A DNA stretch of 27,360 nt from CAZJNX01 sp964547415 (GTDB lineage Bacteria > Pseudomonadota > Alphaproteobacteria > Rhizobiales > Amorphaceae): NCBI GenBank assembly GCA_964547415.1, contig CAZJNX010000028.1, positions 1-27,360 on the forward strand, written 5' to 3'. Positions within the stretch are counted from its first letter, which is position 1; each line of letters starts with the position of its first letter. The position numbers and the translations under genes were made by a program. This document shows, piece after piece, positions 25,554 through 27,360 of the stretch. The notes beneath the pieces were generated by a model. The model worked only from the letters and a program-made list of their open reading frames with translations, was not told the origin of the DNA and made no database searches.

Positions 25554-26168
25554 TCAGAACAGCCCCGCCTCCTTGGCGATGATGGCGGCCTGGGTGCGGT
25601 TGCGCGCCTCGAGCTTGCGGCACAGCGTCTTCACGTGGAGCTTCACCGTCACCTCCTGGAGGTCGAGCTCGCGGGCGATCTCCTTGTTGGCGAGGCCGCG
25701 GCACAGCCCTTCGAGCACCTGCCGCTCCCGCTCGGTGAGGCGCTTCAGGAGCGCAGGCTCGTCCGCTTCGGGCGCGTCGGCGAGGTCCACCGGCAGGTAG
25801 CGCTCGCCCATGGCCATGAAGCGGATCGCCCGCGCCATGGACTTGGCGGGCAGCGTCTTCGGGATGAAGCCGGACGCCCCCGCCTCCATGGCCTCGTCCG
25901 CGAAGGTGCGGGTGACGGTGCCCGACAGGATCGCGACCGGGCTCTCGGGGGCCGCCTCCCGCACCCGCTCGAGGCCGCAAAAGCCGTTCATGCCGGGCAT
26001 GTTGTAGTCGAGGAGGATGACGTCGAAGGGCCCGCGCGTGGCGACCGCCTCCAGCGCCTCGTCGACCGTCGCGGCGGTGACGACGCGAAAGTCGCTCTCC
26101 TCGCCCGCGAGGAAGGCGCCGATGGTCTCGCGGATGAGCGTGTGGTCGTCGGCAAGGAGGATCTTCAT
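25554..26168 (-). CDS. NarL/FixJ-family response regulator (REC plus LuxR-type HTH)
   Basis: A 204-residue two-component regulator. The receiver domain (1-120) has the acidic pair in LLADDHT, the phosphorylation site Asp54 in ILLDYNMPG and Lys104 in FIPKTLPAKS. A linker (121-142) leads to a LuxR-type helix-turn-helix (LTERERQVLEGLCRGLANKEIA, then VTVKLHVKTLCRKL), so it binds DNA after phosphorylation. The ATG at 26168 begins the receiver at once; an upstream in-frame start adds only 12 residues. It lies 84 bases downstream of a hybrid histidine kinase gene on the same strand, its likely partner. Its targets and signal are unknown. Confidence 0.92.
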   Translation of the reverse strand: MKILLADDHTLIRETIGAFLAGEESDFRVVTAATVDEALEAVATRGPFDVILLDYNMPGMNGFCGLERVREAAPESPVAILSGTVTRTFADEAMEAGASGFIPKTLPAKSMARAIRFMAMGERYLPVDLADAPEADEPALLKRLTERERQVLEGLCRGLANKEIARELDLQEVTVKLHVKTLCRKLEARNRTQAAIIAKEAGLF

Positions 26169-26193
26169 TGCCCGTCGGTCGGCCCCTGGTGAG

Positions 26194-26214
26194 CGGGACC
26201 GCAATACGGTCCCG
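26194..26214. promoter_or_regulatory. 8-bp dyad between the kinase and regulator genes
   Basis: CGGGACCG (26194-26201), spacer CAATA, CGGTCCCG (26207-26214): a perfect inverted repeat 25 bases upstream of the regulator ATG. It could be an operator for autoregulation, or an RNA hairpin that sets the kinase-to-regulator ratio. Confidence 0.45.
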
Positions 26215-26252
26215 GTCGGCCTTTGTAACGGGACGATCGCGAAACTCCAACG

Positions 26253-27360
26253 TCAGGTGGCGCGGGAAGGCGGTTCGGCGAGCCCGGCGGCGAGGAGGGC
26301 GGCGGCGAGCGAGCGGGCGTCCACGGGCTTCAGGATGACGGCGGCGAAATGGGGCCGGGCGTCGAGGAGGCGCGGATCGTCCGGGTGGAGGCCCGTCTGG
26401 AGGACCATGGGGAGCGAGGGGGCGAGGGTGCGGGCCCGCTCGGCGAGGGCCTTTCCGTCGAGCCCGGGCATCTCGTAGTCGGTGAGGAGGAGGGAGAAGC
26501 TCTCCGGGTGCTCGGCGAGGATCTCGATGGCGTCCTCAGGGTGGTCGGCGGCGGCCACCTCCGCGCCCGCGGCCTCGAGGAGGGCGACGACGACGGCGAG
26601 CGCGTCCGCGTCGTCGTCGACGGCGAGGACGAGACGACCGGACAGGTCCACCGCCGGCGGCGCCTCGCGGGCGGGGACGGGGCGCGCGAGCCCGTCCGGC
26701 GGGCGCGCCGGCAGGACGATGCGGAAGGCGGTGCCGCGCCCGGGCGTGGAGCCGACGGCGATCGACCCGCCCGAGGCCTTCACGATGCTGGCGGCCACGG
26801 CGAGGCCGAGGCCCGTCCCGGCCGATCCCTTGGTGGTGAAATAGGGCTCGAAGGCCCGGGCGAGCGTGTCGGCGTCCATCCCCTTCCCCGTGTCCTCCAC
26901 AACGATCGTGACGGACGGCACCCCCCCGGCCACCGTGCCCCGCGACACCCGGCCGGCGTGGACCGCCGTTGCCCGCGCCTCCTCCCCCGGGGCCGGGCCG
27001 GAGGCCACGGCGACGCGCACGGTCCCGCCCGCGCCGCCGATGGCGTCGCGGGCGTTGATGAGGAGGTTGAGGACGATCTGGGACAGCTCGGTCGCGTCCG
27101 CCACCGCCTCCGCCCCCGCTGGCGCGTCCACGAGGAGTTCGACCCCCGCGGGCATCACGTTGCGGGCGAGGGCGGCGGCCTCGGCGACGACGGCCGCCAC
27201 GTCCACGAGCGCCGCCGCCCGCTCCCGCCGGCCGAGGGACAGGAGGCGGCCGACGAGGGCGCTCGCCCCCTCCACGGCCCGCTCGATCCGGTCGAGGTGG
27301 GCGAGGGCGCCGGGCGGGTCGGACAGGTGGGCGGCGGCGAGGTGGGCCGAGCCGCCGATC
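26253..27360 (-). CDS. Hybrid histidine kinase with C-terminal receiver domain, 3' part only
   Basis: The last 368 residues of a kinase that runs off the right edge; reading continues in frame to base 27359. The visible part begins with a dimerisation/phosphoacceptor helix (GGSAHLAAAHL, probable phospho-His), then HATPase_c with the N box (LNLLINARDAIGG), G1 (DTGKGMD), F box (FEPYFTTKG) and G2 (GTGLGLA). A receiver follows with AVDDDADA, phospho-Asp in LLLTDYEMPG and Lys in ILKPVD. The architecture resembles PAS/GAF-type soluble or membrane hybrid kinases of alphaproteobacteria; the sensor part is not in the window. The phosphorelay probably passes through the linked regulator at 25554-26168. 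A GTG at 27275 is internal, not the start. Confidence 0.9.
   Translation of the reverse strand, partial: IGGSAHLAAAHLSDPPGALAHLDRIERAVEGASALVGRLLSLGRRERAAALVDVAAVVAEAAALARNVMPAGVELLVDAPAGAEAVADATELSQIVLNLLINARDAIGGAGGTVRVAVASGPAPGEEARATAVHAGRVSRGTVAGGVPSVTIVVEDTGKGMDADTLARAFEPYFTTKGSAGTGLGLAVAASIVKASGGSIAVGSTPGRGTAFRIVLPARPPDGLARPVPAREAPPAVDLSGRLVLAVDDDADALAVVVALLEAAGAEVAAADHPEDAIEILAEHPESFSLLLTDYEMPGLDGKALAERARTLAPSLPMVLQTGLHPDDPRLLDARPHFAAVILKPVDARSLAAALLAAGLAEPPSRAT

Noticed and set aside
26224..26238. TTGTAACGGGACGA, reminiscent of a paa operator arm
   Set aside because: Only one arm-like half with an indel, no partner, and unrelated genes; chance similarity is more likely.

Overview
The window looks like a chromosomal segment of a very GC-rich alphaproteobacterium. 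Third codon positions are almost always G or C, and most frames stay open on both strands because of this. The gene content fits an alphaproteobacterium of the Hyphomicrobiales/Rhodospirillales type: a DusA-type tRNA dihydrouridine synthase, a CobS with a retropepsin-like aspartic protease, an RkpA/RkpG-like pair, gatC-gatA, and a hybrid kinase with a NarL/LuxR-type regulator. The assignment is an inference from gene content only.

Layout, left to right. Bases 1-649 (-) hold the start of a periplasmic solute-binding protein gene that runs off the left edge. A divergent control region with a promoter and a perfect 8-bp dyad separates it from dusA (967-1974, +). After about 500 bases of non-coding, repeat-bearing DNA comes a first RTX calcium-binding protein (2483-3949, -). 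Next are a membrane-anchored aspartic protease (4225-4947, -) and cobS (4944-5771, -), which overlap as ATGA. An alpha-oxoamine synthase (6012-7391, -) lies downstream of a 2,512-residue single-module type I polyketide synthase (7662-15200, -). A PfkB-family sugar kinase (15516-16472, -) is divergent from a PaaX-type repressor (16587-17488, +), which is broken only by a 10-N assembly gap. The phenylacetyl-CoA epoxidase operon paaABCDE (17579-21365, +) follows. A second RTX protein (21850-23541, +) converges on gatA-gatC (-). The right end holds a response regulator and the 3' part of a hybrid histidine kinase (-), which runs off the right edge.

How the parts work together. paaX-paaABCDE is a recognisable phenylacetate module: a repressor, a sigma70-like promoter, and a large dyad over that promoter that is the likely PaaX operator. 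The products form the ring-epoxidising diiron monooxygenase with its reductase and a maturation factor. The other paa genes (ligase, isomerase, ring opening, beta-oxidation) are not in the window.

The most interesting unit is the polyketide synthase with its PLP-dependent partner. The synthase has the order KS-AT-DH-(dead MT)-(structural KR)-ER-KR-ACP and has no thioesterase. The partner carries a serine-palmitoyltransferase-like lysine motif. This suggests that a fully reduced chain is released by decarboxylative condensation with an amino acid, giving a sphingoid-like aminoketone. That logic is known for fungal fumonisin (Fum1/Fum8) and resembles rhizobial RkpA/RkpG. A 14-bp palindrome occurs once upstream of this synthase and once upstream of the second RTX gene, hinting at shared control.
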